From Larimichthys crocea (taxonomy: Eukaryota > Chordata > Actinopteri > Sciaenidae): a stretch of DNA of 64,000 nt. Positions 46,001 to 58,400 of the stretch are shown piece after piece. The stretch covers positions 11,540,038 to 11,604,037 of the forward strand of contig NC_040028.1 of NCBI RefSeq assembly GCF_000972845.2. Reading direction: 5' to 3'. Below the pieces are notes generated by a model, which was given only the letters and a program-made list of their open reading frames with translations, had not been told where the DNA came from and did no database searches. The stretch's first letter is position 1. Each line of letters begins with the position of its first letter. A program made the translations under genes and the position numbers.

Positions 46001-47716
46001 TTGATACTCAGCCTCTTGAATTATATATATCACCTTTTGTGTGGAGCTGCTATAAAATCAATATTTTTAGCTACACAATTAGAATGTTTTGAAATATTTA
46101 TAACTTGGGTGTAAATGAACATGCAGGCATTAAAAGGTTAAAAGGAGGACGGCTGGTTGCTTAATGAAATGGTCATCTCTAACCCAGGAGGTGGTTTTTA
46201 TCTGCGGTTACTGTCTTATATAACCAGAGGTGCAAATAAACGATCATGGCTACTGATTTATGTTATTGTGGAAACCCTAGAACAGAGTTTAATTTGTCCA
46301 AGCCCACAATTATATGGTTTTAGTTTAGTCTCTCCTGGAAAAGTTTGTGGAATTAAGCTGAAAATATTACAAGAAAGTTTATCTTGGGTTCATAATAGAG
46401 ACTTCTGATCCAGAGTGGGTGATACACTTTACATACATTAGAGGGCATTGTTGTTCTGGAGATTCAGAAGATCACTGCTCGCTCTGCTAAATCTACACAT
46501 CGCCGTCCCCTTAAATTAATACACAAAGACACATTTGTTGCTCCACTCCAGCCTTGTGAAGGCCATAACTTCACGAGTCTTCTCTTTTTTAAGAGGACTT
46601 CATTTCACAGATGTTACTTAACTGTGCAGCCAAATGAACTCCCTGTGAGTCTCCTCCACGCACAGTGGTCCGATTGTGCTGCCTTTATTTTTGGCATCTC
46701 CTTTGCATTTTAGATTTCCTCATGGAGATATCTAAAGCCTCTCATATTTCCCCAGACCTCTCAGAGATGCAGCTGCAAGGTGCCCCCTCCACCCATACAT
46801 CGAGACCCCCACTGCTTTCTAATGCACAGACTCTTAAAATATATGTGCTGTGTTTGGTGAAATGCCACAGTTTGTTTTATTTGTTTTCATTCCCCAAATC
46901 GCCTGTGAAGATTGACTGAAGCTGAGGCCTCCTGGAAAGAAGCACAAGGCCAAAGATAAATAATAAATACTTGAGTTGAGCAGTCGAAGAACACAGAGAT
47001 ATTAACTGTAACAGACAAGAATGCCATCAACGCATTACGCTTTTTTATTGTTGTGCTGTGAGTCACCATCAGCTGTGTCAGGCAGCACTAACCTCAATTG
47101 TTTTTACACTGCAGTTAATGGAAAGACACTTTGTGTTATTGTTTTACAGCTCATTCATTGTCTGCCTCATGCCACGTACTGCTCTGCTGTCAGTGTACAG
47201 TCAGGTCCATTTGTTTATCACTGTAACTGGATAATAGGTGGATTATTGAATCCAACTGCACAGTATATAGGACTAGAACTAGGGTTTCACATGAGTTTAT
47301 GTTCATAGTTTCAAATAGGCGCTCCTGTGTATGAAAGACATAATTGCAGAAGAACTAATCATCTATTGGTGAATGAAACTTGGCCCGCCTTCCTTCACAA
47401 GAGCTGCATTACCAACCAGGCAAAGAATGCAAGCGTCCCAAAAGTTCCAGTTTTTGTAAACGTGTTACTGTACAAAAATATAGATATAAAAATGTAGATA
47501 TAAAGAGCTCATTTTAAGACGAATACACAAAAAATCTTATTTTCAGGTGATTATACGCTAATTGAGATATATAAATGAATATTTCATTCCATCCTACCAA
47601 TAAATACTCCTAAATCTTACACACTGGACCTTTAATCATGTATGTATGTATTATGTATGAATCAAAAAGCCATAACCGAAGGAAATAAAGAGAAACAATA
47701 TAACAGAAGATTCCAA

Positions 47717-50146
47717 ACTTTTGAGCAGTGGTGTGTGTATTTGTATTTGTTGAGCTCATCTTCCTCAGCTCCTTCCTTTAGTTACATTCTTGACGTGTTA
47801 CACATTTGAACAAACACCCAAGTGAGCAGCAGCATCCTTATAAGTAAACAAAATAAGTGGATAAAAGTATAGCAACACAGTGGGAGGGGTCTTCAGGCAG
47901 AAAATCAACCTGACTCGGAGCACGTAATCGTCATATGAGGTCAGTCAGCTGTGAGCTGTCCAGCCACCAACCTCAGATGCGACACCCTCCCTCCCCTTGT
48001 TGAATCAGTTCAGCAGCCTGAATGAAACCACTGTGCATCTGGAGAACCTCTGGATCGCCTCCAGAGCGCTGCATGCTGATGTCACCCTCTTGTGCGTAAT
48101 GTGGTCTCCACCCTGTCAGCAGATCAGATTTCACCCTGATGCATGTTGAGATCTTCAGGGGGAATGTTTGGCGACGGTGTTAACTTAAAATTGTAGTAAT
48201 ACAATAATTCTTGACCTGTTCTAGAGTAGCTGTTTAAATGTAGTAGAAGCACTGTTGAGTGCGCAGGGATTTGACACTTTTTGATATCTGTCACAGTTGT
48301 TGCTAAAAACATTGAAGATGGCTTCCTTCTATTCAAGTAAAGCCATGGCCGTGAGACCATGAGCCGAGCTAGAAACCCAGGACCCTGAAACTAAAGCAGC
48401 TAATTCAACCACCATTAAAATTATTTTTTACACCAGTTAAAGTGTCTCTCGTGAAAAAAGGCCCATTGCTCTCAATTAGGGATGATTTTCAAGTCAAAAA
48501 TCCTCTTTTGATACAGTGATAAGAGAGATGTTAGAGACGGGAATAGGGGACAGATAAAAGTTAAACTAATCACATATTCCCTCCACAGAAATTAAATAAA
48601 TCCAATTTATTTCCCAGAGATCCACTTGAAGCATCTCACGGTGCCCTCTGAAGAAGAAATAAATAATATAAAGAGAATAGCACTCACTCTTCAGTTTTAC
48701 TGTTATTTAATTCAGTCCAACTTTATTCATACAGCTTTCCACCCCTGTAAAGGCAATTCTGAGATTTCCTTTAAAATACATTAAATATGTTGGAAAATAG
48801 TTTCTGGAAACATGTGAAAAGACTTATATACGATATATTACTGAAATGTGGAGTTCGAGGTTAAAACAGTTTTTCACCAGTTTTCAGTCCAGGATTTTGT
48901 GGGCGGTCCTAAAGGGTGGCTCGATGACACGCTGAGGCCACCCCGATAATACCCTTGCACCCCTAGCAGAGAGATAGAGATGAATTCATCTCGCTCAGAG
49001 TGTTTCAAAGTTAGTCATGTCATTTTTTGAACTCACCTGACATGTTTCAGTCGCTTCAAAATTGCTGCTTGACTGATCCCACGAGTGGGCGTGGCTTCAG
49101 CACATTCAGCGAACACGCCCCCACAGTCCTGGAGCTGTGAGTACTGCTCATTTTTACCTGATTTTGACACCTAATTTCATAAACTTGTCGGTATTTTTAC
49201 TCATTCAAATTAGACTGGGTGTGTTCTTTGGTCTGACAAACTCAGAACACATATTTATTCTTACTTTACACAGACTTTAACAGATATACACAACAGACAG
49301 GAGAACAACAAAGAACACCAATGGAGCATTTATTGTAGCAGAGACTTTTCAGTGAACCAACACACACCACAGCAGCAGCCTGACTCTGTTTGACCTAAAT
49401 GGAACTGAACCTTAATTAGTATCATTGCTAACACCTGTGTTTACCTACTATTTCATGTCAAAATGGCTGCTGTGAAACAGATTTCATGTAGTTTGTTTAC
49501 CAGAGTAATTGATGAATTCAATTCATGAGATTTTCATGACCAATAATTATCATAATTACTGTACTGCATCTCATTCCGGTGTGCCAGTTCCAGGGTCTTG
49601 TGAATGTACATGCTATCTCACAGTTATGGCTCACTGAGACATTCATACATAAAAGACACCTGATTAATGTTGTTATTTAAACCTCTGCTCTGACGAGTCA
49701 AACCGTGTGTTGTAACAATTACAACATCATGATCATAAGTAGTGACACATTGGCAGGAGATCCGGTTTAGAAATGATAGTACAACATGAAGTTCTTCTGG
49801 TTAACCATAAACATCATGACATAACAACTCATGTGTGAGTGTTTTCCTATTGCTGACTGACACACACCTTACATTTTCTAGTTATTTAGTCATTTCATAG
49901 TAATTTCTGACTGCGTATTCCTCAGAATCACATCTTGTCGTGACTTGCGATGAACTGACTGGAGTGTCTGGTTTACACATCCACAGGCTATTTTGGAAAA
50001 TGGATGTTTAATATGATAGTTTGTCTGGCTACCCTCAAACGTGATAATTGAGTCACACAAATCAAACTATTTCCACAATGTAGAGCAGATTATTGAGTAA
50101 TTATGCTACAACTTGCTTCATGTACATTTTGTGAACAGGATACTAT
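47717..50146. other. Intergenic DNA between sumo3 and fmnl2
   Basis: Single-copy in this window. No supported gene. A segment at about 48880-49230 (GGGTGGCTCGATGACACGCT, CACGAGTGGGCGTGGCTTCA) has the look of a dispersed fish repeat, but I cannot place it. Confidence 0.6.
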
Positions 50147-50149
50147 CTT

Positions 50150-50380
50150 CCTGTGGTGGAGTGTATATTTACTCAAGTATTATAAGTATTAAGTACATTT
50201 CTTTCATACTGGTACTTGAGTATTTGCATTTCAAACTACTTTAAACTTTGACTTTACTTTTCGGAGGGAAATATTGCACCTTTTACCTTTTACACCACAT
50301 TAATTTGAAGCTTAGTCACTAGTTACATTTGAAATAAAGAAAAACGATGACATGATTATATACCATGCAGTACTATACTA
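50150..50380 (+). repeat. Dispersed teleost repeat (ACTTGAGTATTT type)
   Basis: Contains GTGGTGGAGTGTATATTTAC, TACTCAAGTATTATAAGTAT, TGGTACTTGAGTATTTGCAT, TCGGAGGGAAATATTGCACC and TTTTACACCACATTAATTTG in the order of a very common fish interspersed repeat recognised from memory. It has no coding capacity. Confidence 0.65.
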
Positions 50381-50504
50381 GATCAAGATCTACAGACCCC
50401 AGAGGGTTAATAACTGATTATCATTCAAATAAAAACATTGCCTTATTTCCCCCCCAAATGTATTTGTGGCTAATTACATTACTTTTTGTATTCTGATTAC
50501 AAAA

Positions 50505-51515
50505 TCCGATTACATTACCCAATACTGCTTAATTGCAACTACACAAACATTTTAATGTGCATACATTGAGAAAAGAAATACATAAAGTAAATAATGATCT
50601 ATCATCTCTAAGTTGCCAGGGAGTGTGCGTCTGTCTGTCTGTCTGTCTGCCTGTCTGTGTGTTTGGGGGTGGGGGTCCCAAGTTTGAAGAAGAAGTTTAA
50701 AGTAATCTGTTACAATGGGAATAATAGTCTAATGTACACATTTTTTCCTGATAATCCAGATTCTATGTAATCAGTTTAACACTGACTAAATCCAACTTAA
50801 CAAACATTTAAATGTGCATAAATTGAAGTAACTAATGATCTAATCATCTTTAAGTACATCTGGATACATATTTAAGGATATCTTGTAACTATTTAATTTG
50901 ACAATTAGACCAATCTGGGCTGATTATAGTTACTTATATGTTGTAATCTGATTACATCCAGATTCCATGTAATCACATACTACTTAACACTGATTTAAAA
51001 GCAACTAAACAAACATTTAAATGTACATGAATTTAGAAAAAAAAAGTGTGTGTGTATATGTGTATGTGTGTGTGTGTTTGGGGGGGGGGGCCCCCTGCCA
51101 TATTTTTAAGTACATCTGGATACATATTTAAGGATATAACTTAATTAGACAATTAGACCAATCTGGACTAGTTACTTATATGTTGTAATCTGATTACATC
51201 CAGATTCCATGTAATCACATACTATTTAACACTGATTTAAATGCAACTAAACAAACATTTAAATGTACATGAATTTGGAAAAAAGTGTGTGTGTATATGT
51301 GTGTGTGTTTGGGGGGTCCCCTGCCATATTTTTTAAGTACATCTGGATACATATTTAAGGATATCTTGTAACTATTTAATTAGTGATTATAGTTACTTGT
51401 ATGTTGTAATATGATTACATCCAGATTCCATGTAATCACATGCTACTTAACACTGATTTAAAAGCAACTAAACAAACATTTAAATGTACATGAATTTAGA
51501 AAAAAAAGTGTGTGT
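50505..51515 (+). repeat. Tandem array, about 4 copies of a 210-260 bp unit
   Basis: The word CAAACATTT(T/A)AATGT recurs at 50543, 50801, 51010, 51252 and 51473. It is embedded each time in the same order of blocks: GATTCCATGTAATCACATAC, AACACTGATTTAAA, ACATGAATTTAGAAAAAA, a GT run with poly-G, CTGCCATATTTTTAAGTACA, TCTGGATACATATTTAAGGA, TATGTTGTAATCTGATTACA. The later units are the most alike. Length differences come from the GT/G tracts. Confidence 0.88.
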
Positions 51516-51638
51516 GTGTTTTAGGGGGGTGGGGGCTTTTTTTTTGGAGGGTTGGGGGTCCCACATTGGACTCAAAGTACCACAATGCAACACAGAAAAT
51601 ACCATAGATACGGCTTTGGGGAGCTACGCCCAAAGTAG

Positions 51639-52314
51639 AAGAAGAAGAAGAAGTGGGAGGATTGCCCCTGAAAGAGCTCATTGTAGGGAGGGATGAGAGT
51701 GTGTGTGGTATGTGCGTGTGTGTGAGTGTGTGTGAGGAGCCCCCTCCTCTCCTTAAACTAGCTGGTCAGCAGCGGAGGGATTAGTGAAGCCAGCTCCACT
51801 CACACTGAACTCACAGACGGCGGCGGGGGTTAGATTGCAACAAGCGGTGAATCATGCTCGTCGTCATTACTACCGACTGGGAGTGGAGCCGAAATTGTGC
51901 AAGATACGGATAACAGCGAGGAAAGGGTCCGTGTGGATCGACTCAAGTTTCCAGGTCCTCTCTCATATTTTAATTTTTTTTTTGCCGTGAAAATGCCTCA
52001 TCAGGAGCTGAGCTGCTCCTGCTCCTCCTGCTCCTCCTGCTCCTGCTGCTGCGGCTGCTGCTGCTGCTCGGACCCGACGCTTTCTGCTGCCTCCCTCACA
52101 TGTGCTTTATGTTGAACAAGAAGAAGAAGAAGGAGAAGGAGAAGAAGTGAGCAAGGAGAAAAGCTGAAAAAAAAGGAGAGGAGCCTCAAAACAAAAACAA
52201 ACCAAAGAGGAGGATATTTCTATTTTTTTCGCCGTGCGGAGATTTTCTTCTCAAAAAGAGGAGAGGTGGTGGGGGGTGAAAAGTTGTACTTGTTGGTCAA
52301 AAAGAGGAGGAAAC
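51639..52314 (+). promoter_or_regulatory. fmnl2: fmnl2 promoter region and 5' leader
   Basis: Base composition changes sharply near 51640 to GC-richer, purine-rich sequence (GAAGAAGAAGAAGTGGGAGG, GCAGCGGAGGGATTAGTGAA, GACGGCGGCGGGGGTTAGAT), as expected for a leader. No TATA box is evident. The frame of the fmnl2 start is open upstream to at least 52234 (codon GTG), with no in-frame ATG, so the ATG at 52315 is chosen because it gives the conserved MGNAGS start. Confidence 0.6.
51993..52115 (+). CDS. Cysteine-rich upstream ORF in fmnl2 leader (40 aa)
   Basis: ATG at 51993 with A at -3, then a frame of 40 codons to TGA. It is dominated by Cys and Ser encoded by TGC/TCC repeats (CSCSSCSSCSCCCGCCCC). 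It ends 199 bp before the fmnl2 start and does not overlap it. If the transcript starts upstream of 51993 it could reduce translation of fmnl2. The repeat nature of the DNA makes a functional peptide doubtful. Confidence 0.3.
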   Translation: MPHQELSCSCSSCSSCSCCCGCCCCSDPTLSAASLTCALC

Positions 52315-52428
52315 ATGGGGAACGCAGGGAGCATGGACCAACACACTGATTTCAGAGGACACAACATGCCTCTGAAACTACCCATGCCCGAGCAAAGTGA
52401 GCTGGAGGAGAGATTTGCAACCGTTTTG
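52315..52428 (+). CDS. fmnl2: Formin-like protein 2, first coding exon (3' partial)
   Basis: 38 codons: [20 protein letters not shown], then [18 protein letters not shown], followed by the donor GTAAGA. Human FMNL2 starts [20 protein letters not shown] and continues LKLPMPEPGELEERFAIVL, so the match is exon-wide; FMNL3 and FMNL1 differ in this part. Gly2 in MGNAGS fits N-myristoylation, which with Cdc42 binding targets FMNL2 to the plasma membrane, where its FH1/FH2 domains elongate actin filaments in lamellipodia and filopodia. The GTPase-binding, FH3, FH1 and FH2 parts must lie beyond the right edge. Confidence 0.92.
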
Positions 52429-55400
52429 GTAAGAGAGAGAAAGAAAAAGGAAAAGGAAATCATGTTTGTCTCTTTGTTCCCTCCATGCTTCAGTGTGTCC
52501 TGGGACATGGACAGCTGTGTGTGTGTGTGTGTGTTGGACCTCTGTTTGTCCTGTCCTTTTGTTGTTGCAGGAAAAAAAAAGGGACATTCCTCCCCCCACA
52601 CACACACACAAAAAAAAGAGCTTTTATCAAAGTGGTGATGAAGATGCAACATCACCTATGACTCCAAAGTATTAGATAATAAATGTTTACTATAGGTGCT
52701 TCTGTAAATTTCCATGCGTGGTCACACGAGACACCTGCAGTCACAACATGTCAAATTATTACTTTTATGGCAGTCTTTTCTTTTTCTTCTTCCCCCGCTT
52801 TACAAACTTTATGAGTCCGGACGCTGTGGTTCACTACTGAAGCTTTCTAAGTGCCCAGCATGCCAGGTCCTTTTGAAACATCTGTCACATCATAAAGTGT
52901 CAACAGAGTCTGTCAACAATTATGTTACCTGGGAGCGGGGCGCTGAACATTCCTGGTTGTTGTTGCTGTCGGAAGGAGTTTACTGAAAGATGAAGACCTA
53001 AATGAAGAGGGAAAGTGTTTGTGCCGTGTGCGCGTAAAAACCAATACGTTGGCTGGTTTGTGCCGCTGTTCTCTTGTGCTCCAAATCAGAGTTTTTATGT
53101 AGGCCATGATGAACTTTTTGCTGATCAGGGGGAATTTCCAGTACACAGCTCCTCCAAGTCAGCGAATAAAAAGGCCTAAATAGAAGAACAGTGGAGTGAT
53201 GGTGAAACTTGAGAGCTGGCAAAATGTGGGTCAAACGTGATTGTCGCCTGGCCGACTGCTCTCATAAACATTAGCTGCTCGGCAGAAGGAATTCGTCTTT
53301 AGGGAGCAGCTCAGGTTCTTCTGCCTGTGTGATTTTAACCTATTTAAGAGTTTTTAAAAAAAAAGTCTTTCTTCTGCTTTTCTGGTCCAGAGCTTTGTTT
53401 TTTTGTTAGTGTAGGTGATGCAGATCTTTTAGCCTGTAAGCCCATTACAGAAAGTGGATCAAGTTAAAGTGGGAGTCGGATCACCATGTGTGTGTTGTGG
53501 GGTGTGATTGCTTCTTGTCGGACACTGATGAATCCCATCCAGCAGACTTTGACGTCAAACTGCAGACGGATTTGGGCCTTCTCCTTTTTAATCGTGTCTG
53601 CTTTTAGAATCACTTACTTCCTACAGTTTCTGAGCAGGCTTTTCCTCCTTTCTTACATCTGGGTCTATAAACATCAGGGGTGTGAACGCTATTAGGATCC
53701 GTAAAGGTTTACAAAACTAATCCTTATTATGCTTTCCAGTTAAAATCTACCTGTCTAACTTGAGGATTTCGTGGGCCTGGCTGTCAGAAAAGTCGATCCT
53801 CATAGCGTGTCGGGAACTCCCTCCCAGCTCCCTGCCTCCCTTTCCTCCTCCCTGCTGCCAGCGTGATGCCTCAACTCTTGGCGGGATGGAAGCCCTCCAG
53901 CATTAAAGGAATTTAGTGCTATAATCACTGCATTTAGTGTTATTTACTGCCATTTAAACCTTAATGTGTCTCAGCCGTGCCTGATGGCTGTTTGGCTCCA
54001 TTGATCGCCCGAGCGAGTGGCACTGTGTGACTCTGATGACCTCACTTCAGTTTGAATAGCAGATGATTGGGATGATATCTCCTCACGCCTCTCAGGCTTC
54101 TTTTGTATCCAAACATGTCAGTGGTTACCAGTGCTGGTGAATCAAGATTTAAGTGCACTTGGCTGCTGATCTACGGTCCTTTCGCCTACTTGTTAATCAG
54201 TTTTGATATTGTTTGCCAACGCTGAGCTTTATTCTGTCGCGTTGACACCCATGATGTTTTTATTAATCTGATTGTTCCTTTAATCAATCATAAAGCAAAA
54301 TTAATTACACATATTTTGAATTTGATGCACTGTAGACTTCACTCAAAATAAGCTCGACCTAGGCGCGATTGAGGACTGTTTACCTGCCACTCCTAATATG
54401 TTTGATCACATCACAGCGGGGAGTCATTTGGATTAAATCCCTTTGCTGTGTGCGACCACATTCAAGCACTCACCTCGATAAAACCTTGAATTTCTTATCA
54501 AGGACATACAGTATTTAAATTTGGGTCCATGCCGCGTGCTGTGAAAAGCCTCCTTTCAAACGTTGACCCATGACTTCCATCATCTGAGCAGAACATGTAT
54601 GCGTGTAACCACGCATATAAGATGAAGCTAATTCTCCTACAGCGAGAACTGTGTGTAGATCATCAGCCGTAAGTTATTTTAGTCTCAGATCTGCAACAAA
54701 TTGTTCTTGTTAATAATGAAAGTGAAACGTCTCATCAGCAGCTGAGCTGTAGAGGTTTCCTCCTTGAATTTAGATGACAAAGTTATGCATTTCAGGAGGC
54801 TTTTAAAAATTTGATATAGCGCTTATTACTGTCCAAGAGTTTGTATTAATTATGAAAGCTGGCATGTTTTTTTCTTTTTATTCATTAAAAAATGGCAAAT
54901 TTCCCAGTGCATCAATTGTAAAAATTACAAAAAAATTGTAGCAAAGTTTCTTTTTTTAATTTAAATCAGAAAAATACCACGTCAAAGTATAAATATCCAA
55001 GAATACTTACGCATACTTACAGTAATAATTGGAGATACGAGGCCCATTTGTTTCCCTGTAAAAGGAGCCATTTGTTCCTATTAAAGTTGTACCGTATATA
55101 TAAAAAAAACAACTATTTCCACTAACTTGTCAGCTCTTTTATCCCAGTAAACATGAAGAATTTAGTTGACAAAACAGTTTCCACTGAAGCTCCAAAGCTG
55201 CAGGAACTTGTGGTCTTCATCCGCAGATGTGGAGATTGTTCTGTTGAATGCAAACTCAGCTTATTTTTATTAAGTTGAGTGATTTTTCTACACACAGAGT
55301 AAGAAACAGAAGTCCCTACCAGGAGATTACCTTAGTCTTAAACTATAAAATGCAGCGAACACTACATCTCTCCTTAGCCTACATGTGGCATTTTAACTGA

Positions 55401-58400
55401 CTTCAGCTCATTCATGGCTAAAGTTAAGTATGAACTCACCTTGCTTGGAGAAGGTTGTGTGTGTGTGTGTGTGGTATCATGCCAGCGTTTGTCAGCATAC
55501 ATATCATTATTCCCAGTCTGATATTTTAACTCAGTTTGATGTGGCTATGTGTGATTGTAGTGCCGTTTTCTAGAAGAAGAAAAGTTTGGATTTGCTGACG
55601 GCTGAGTCAACGTTTTCTACTAAATGAAACGCTCCCATTGAAGACTCTCTCTCTTTCTCTCTCTCTGTTGAATCCCTGGAGCCAAGGGCTGATCTTTGAA
55701 ATAGACTAATTGTAATGCAAGGCCTCTGCCATGATAAGAGAGGCTAATTCACATGTGACCTTGGCCATGAAGCGAGGTGCAGTCTATACCTAAATATTCA
55801 TGCATAGTACTAAAGGGGGGGACAGATTTCCATGCTGAGTTTATTCACTGTTTACACTGTTTTTCAGTAAGCGGCTTGCCGTGCTCTTTGCTTTGCATGT
55901 CTTGTGAATATTGCTGTAACGCTGTGTTGTGAGGGCTTCACTTTTCCCATGCAGCATCCAGGGAAAATGACTTGGGTAGTTACTCTGGAAAGCATGTTTG
56001 CAAGCCTTCACTTCTCTTGCGGTCTACATGAAGAAGATGGGTGACACATGATTATTAGCCAGTATCAGGGTAGCTTCCTTTAGGACAACTCTGATATCCC
56101 AGTGAAATTACTTTATAGCTGGTCATATCAACATCCTGGTAGATCAATTTGCTTTGCACTTATATTGCCTAATCAATCCAACGTTGTCATTTAGTGAACT
56201 ATTAGAGAGTATAAGCAAAGCTTCAAAGTGGCAATTTTATCTCTTGGTCTGTAAGTGCATACTGGCTGAAAGCATGTGAAATGACTGCAATCAATCTTTG
56301 TGAGTCATGTGTACAGTTTGAGTCGGTCTATATGCTTCAAGTTGAACCACAGGAAAATGACTCTGTGTAACAGGAATTCAGCTCAGGCCTCATGTCTGCT
56401 TGTCTGCCTCAGCTAACCACTGAGTTGACATCAAATTAGATTGTAGCCACATCCAGGATAGCATCCACTTCAATCTCATGACCGTAAGGCTTGCTGAATA
56501 TCACGACTGCTGTCAGGGAGGCAGTGGAGAAGTTTACAGCCATTATTTGTTTAAATGCCATATGGGAGACTATAGACTTAGCTGTGGCTGCTCTTTTCAA
56601 GTCTGCCCAGATTACATCTAAGCTGCTTTGTTTAAAGGCTGCTAAAGTACCCCGAGCGGCTGTTATTTGTGCTGTAAGGGGGTCTGCATCTGAAATCTAC
56701 TCTCCAGATTAATCACATGAGTGGCCCTCATGTTCAACTGAAGGCTCGTTTGTCACATTGACAGGTCCAATGGCTGTGCTTTCACCCCCGAAGACCTTCT
56801 CAGAAGTATTCAGCTGTACTTCAACAAAACTTTTTTGACTGAAAGGTGTATTTAAAGCTGCATGAATCGATATTTTTCTATAAACAATGGATCAAATGAG
56901 TATTCGTAATGTGAAAATGTCACTTGTGGTAAATAATCCACAAAGATTTATCTGACCGCAGTTTCCTTCAGTCCTACAGAGGGTTTTAGTGTCTTTCAGC
57001 TCATTGTTTTGGTTTTATGGCCTCCAACTTGACTGTTTTGATTGATTCTGCCAACTGTTTTCCTGCTAGCTAGTGAGGCCAAAAGAGAGCTACAGAGAGT
57101 TAATACTAGACTTTTAGTCGTCAGCTGGTCCTGAACCGGACTGCACTGAATGAAAACGTTGCTTCCTAACTGCTGGGTGTGTAAATAGTCAGCTGTTTGC
57201 TAACATAACATTAGACATAACAACTTAATTTGAACATTGTATGTCAAAGGTTGCTGACAAATTACATCTACAAACATCTGAGATCATCACGAGATCATCA
57301 CCACATCTCAACCCACCTGAACATCTACTGTATCATCAAGTGGAGTTTCACAGACTTGTACAGTCTTCGCTTATGTGCATCTATCGGGTGGTCCGTGGTG
57401 TCCTGACACCTTAAAAGACACTGTTTCTTTAATTTATCACCAATTACGAATGAAAAAAATGCATAATAAATGTTTAATCAGGCTAGATGTGTCGTTATGT
57501 CCACACATTCAGTTTATTCTGAAAGACGAAAGCCTGTTACGAACTTGTACGAACACAGTGATGCCTCCATCGCCTACAGTGTTATACGGGACCCAGGAAG
57601 TGACTAAGCAAACCCTCCTAGTTTTTCCACGTCGACTCTTCTTCATTAAAAAGCAGAACAATGGGTATTGTCTGAGGAGCAGAGGGTGAACAGTGGCTGA
57701 ATCCCGTGCAGCAGGCCCAGGGAACAGAGCTGCTCTTTATTCTGTGGAGAGCCTAAGACGGAGCCTGGCACTAGACCCAGACCCGGCAGGCTGCGAGAAG
57801 CCAGCACACATACCCAAATATGTGTGTGTGTGTGTGTGTACTTACATGCTTGTGTATGGGCATGTGTGTTTTGTGCTGTCTCGGAGCCCCAGGATGCTCA
57901 CCCACCAATTAGCCGTAACAGAGCTGAGCATGAAATGTTCGGGCAGCGATGAGATCCGGCGGCCGTTGTTGTTGCCGGACTTTTGCAGCCTCTCAGAGGG
58001 GATGTGAGGTGCTGCAGTGTTGGGGCGATAGTGTGCTGCTCAAGACCCCGAAGCGGAGCCTGGAGGCATCTTGCCTGACTGCCAGAGGGTCAGCTGATTA
58101 TGTGGGAACAGGTCTCTCGACTGTGTGCAGGCAACCGCTGAGCTGAAACCACTGGGGCTTCAATCACTATTGTTCTTCTCTGTTCAGTTTTGACATCTGC
58201 ACATTCGGGGGTGGTTTGGTTTTTGCTGTGTGGGTGGCAGCGAGTACATAGGGTACTGACCAAAGTGTTGCGAAAACCTTTCAGAGGGTTTCCAGTATAA
58301 TCACATGGGATTACAACAGTCCCTGACCCTTGTTTGGGTGCTGGACTAATAAGAAGAGTCCCAGCAGTCTGGCTTGGTGACCCTTGATAGAATAGCAAGA

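Larger units (their letters stand above)
38591..47716 (+). repeat. sumo3 unit copy 3 (direct, best quality), about 9.1 kb
   Basis: Continuous, gap-free and directly downstream of pttg1ip copy B, with the intact sumo3. Homology to inverted copy 1 ends near 47716, after which the sequence is unique up to fmnl2. It contains the LINE-like remnant (about 39360-39600), MITE C, the tetranucleotide array, MITE B, MITE A, the sumo3 promoter and gene, and about 1.6 kb past the poly(A) signal with no recognised feature. Confidence 0.9.

Noticed and set aside
50505..51515. CRISPR-like array
   Set aside because: Units are 210-260 bp and repeat throughout with no repeat/spacer pattern, and the genome is eukaryotic.
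56491..56712. 73-codon frame in fmnl2 intron as an exon
   Set aside because: No matching splice phase to fmnl2 exon 1, and the residues do not resemble the formin GTPase-binding region.
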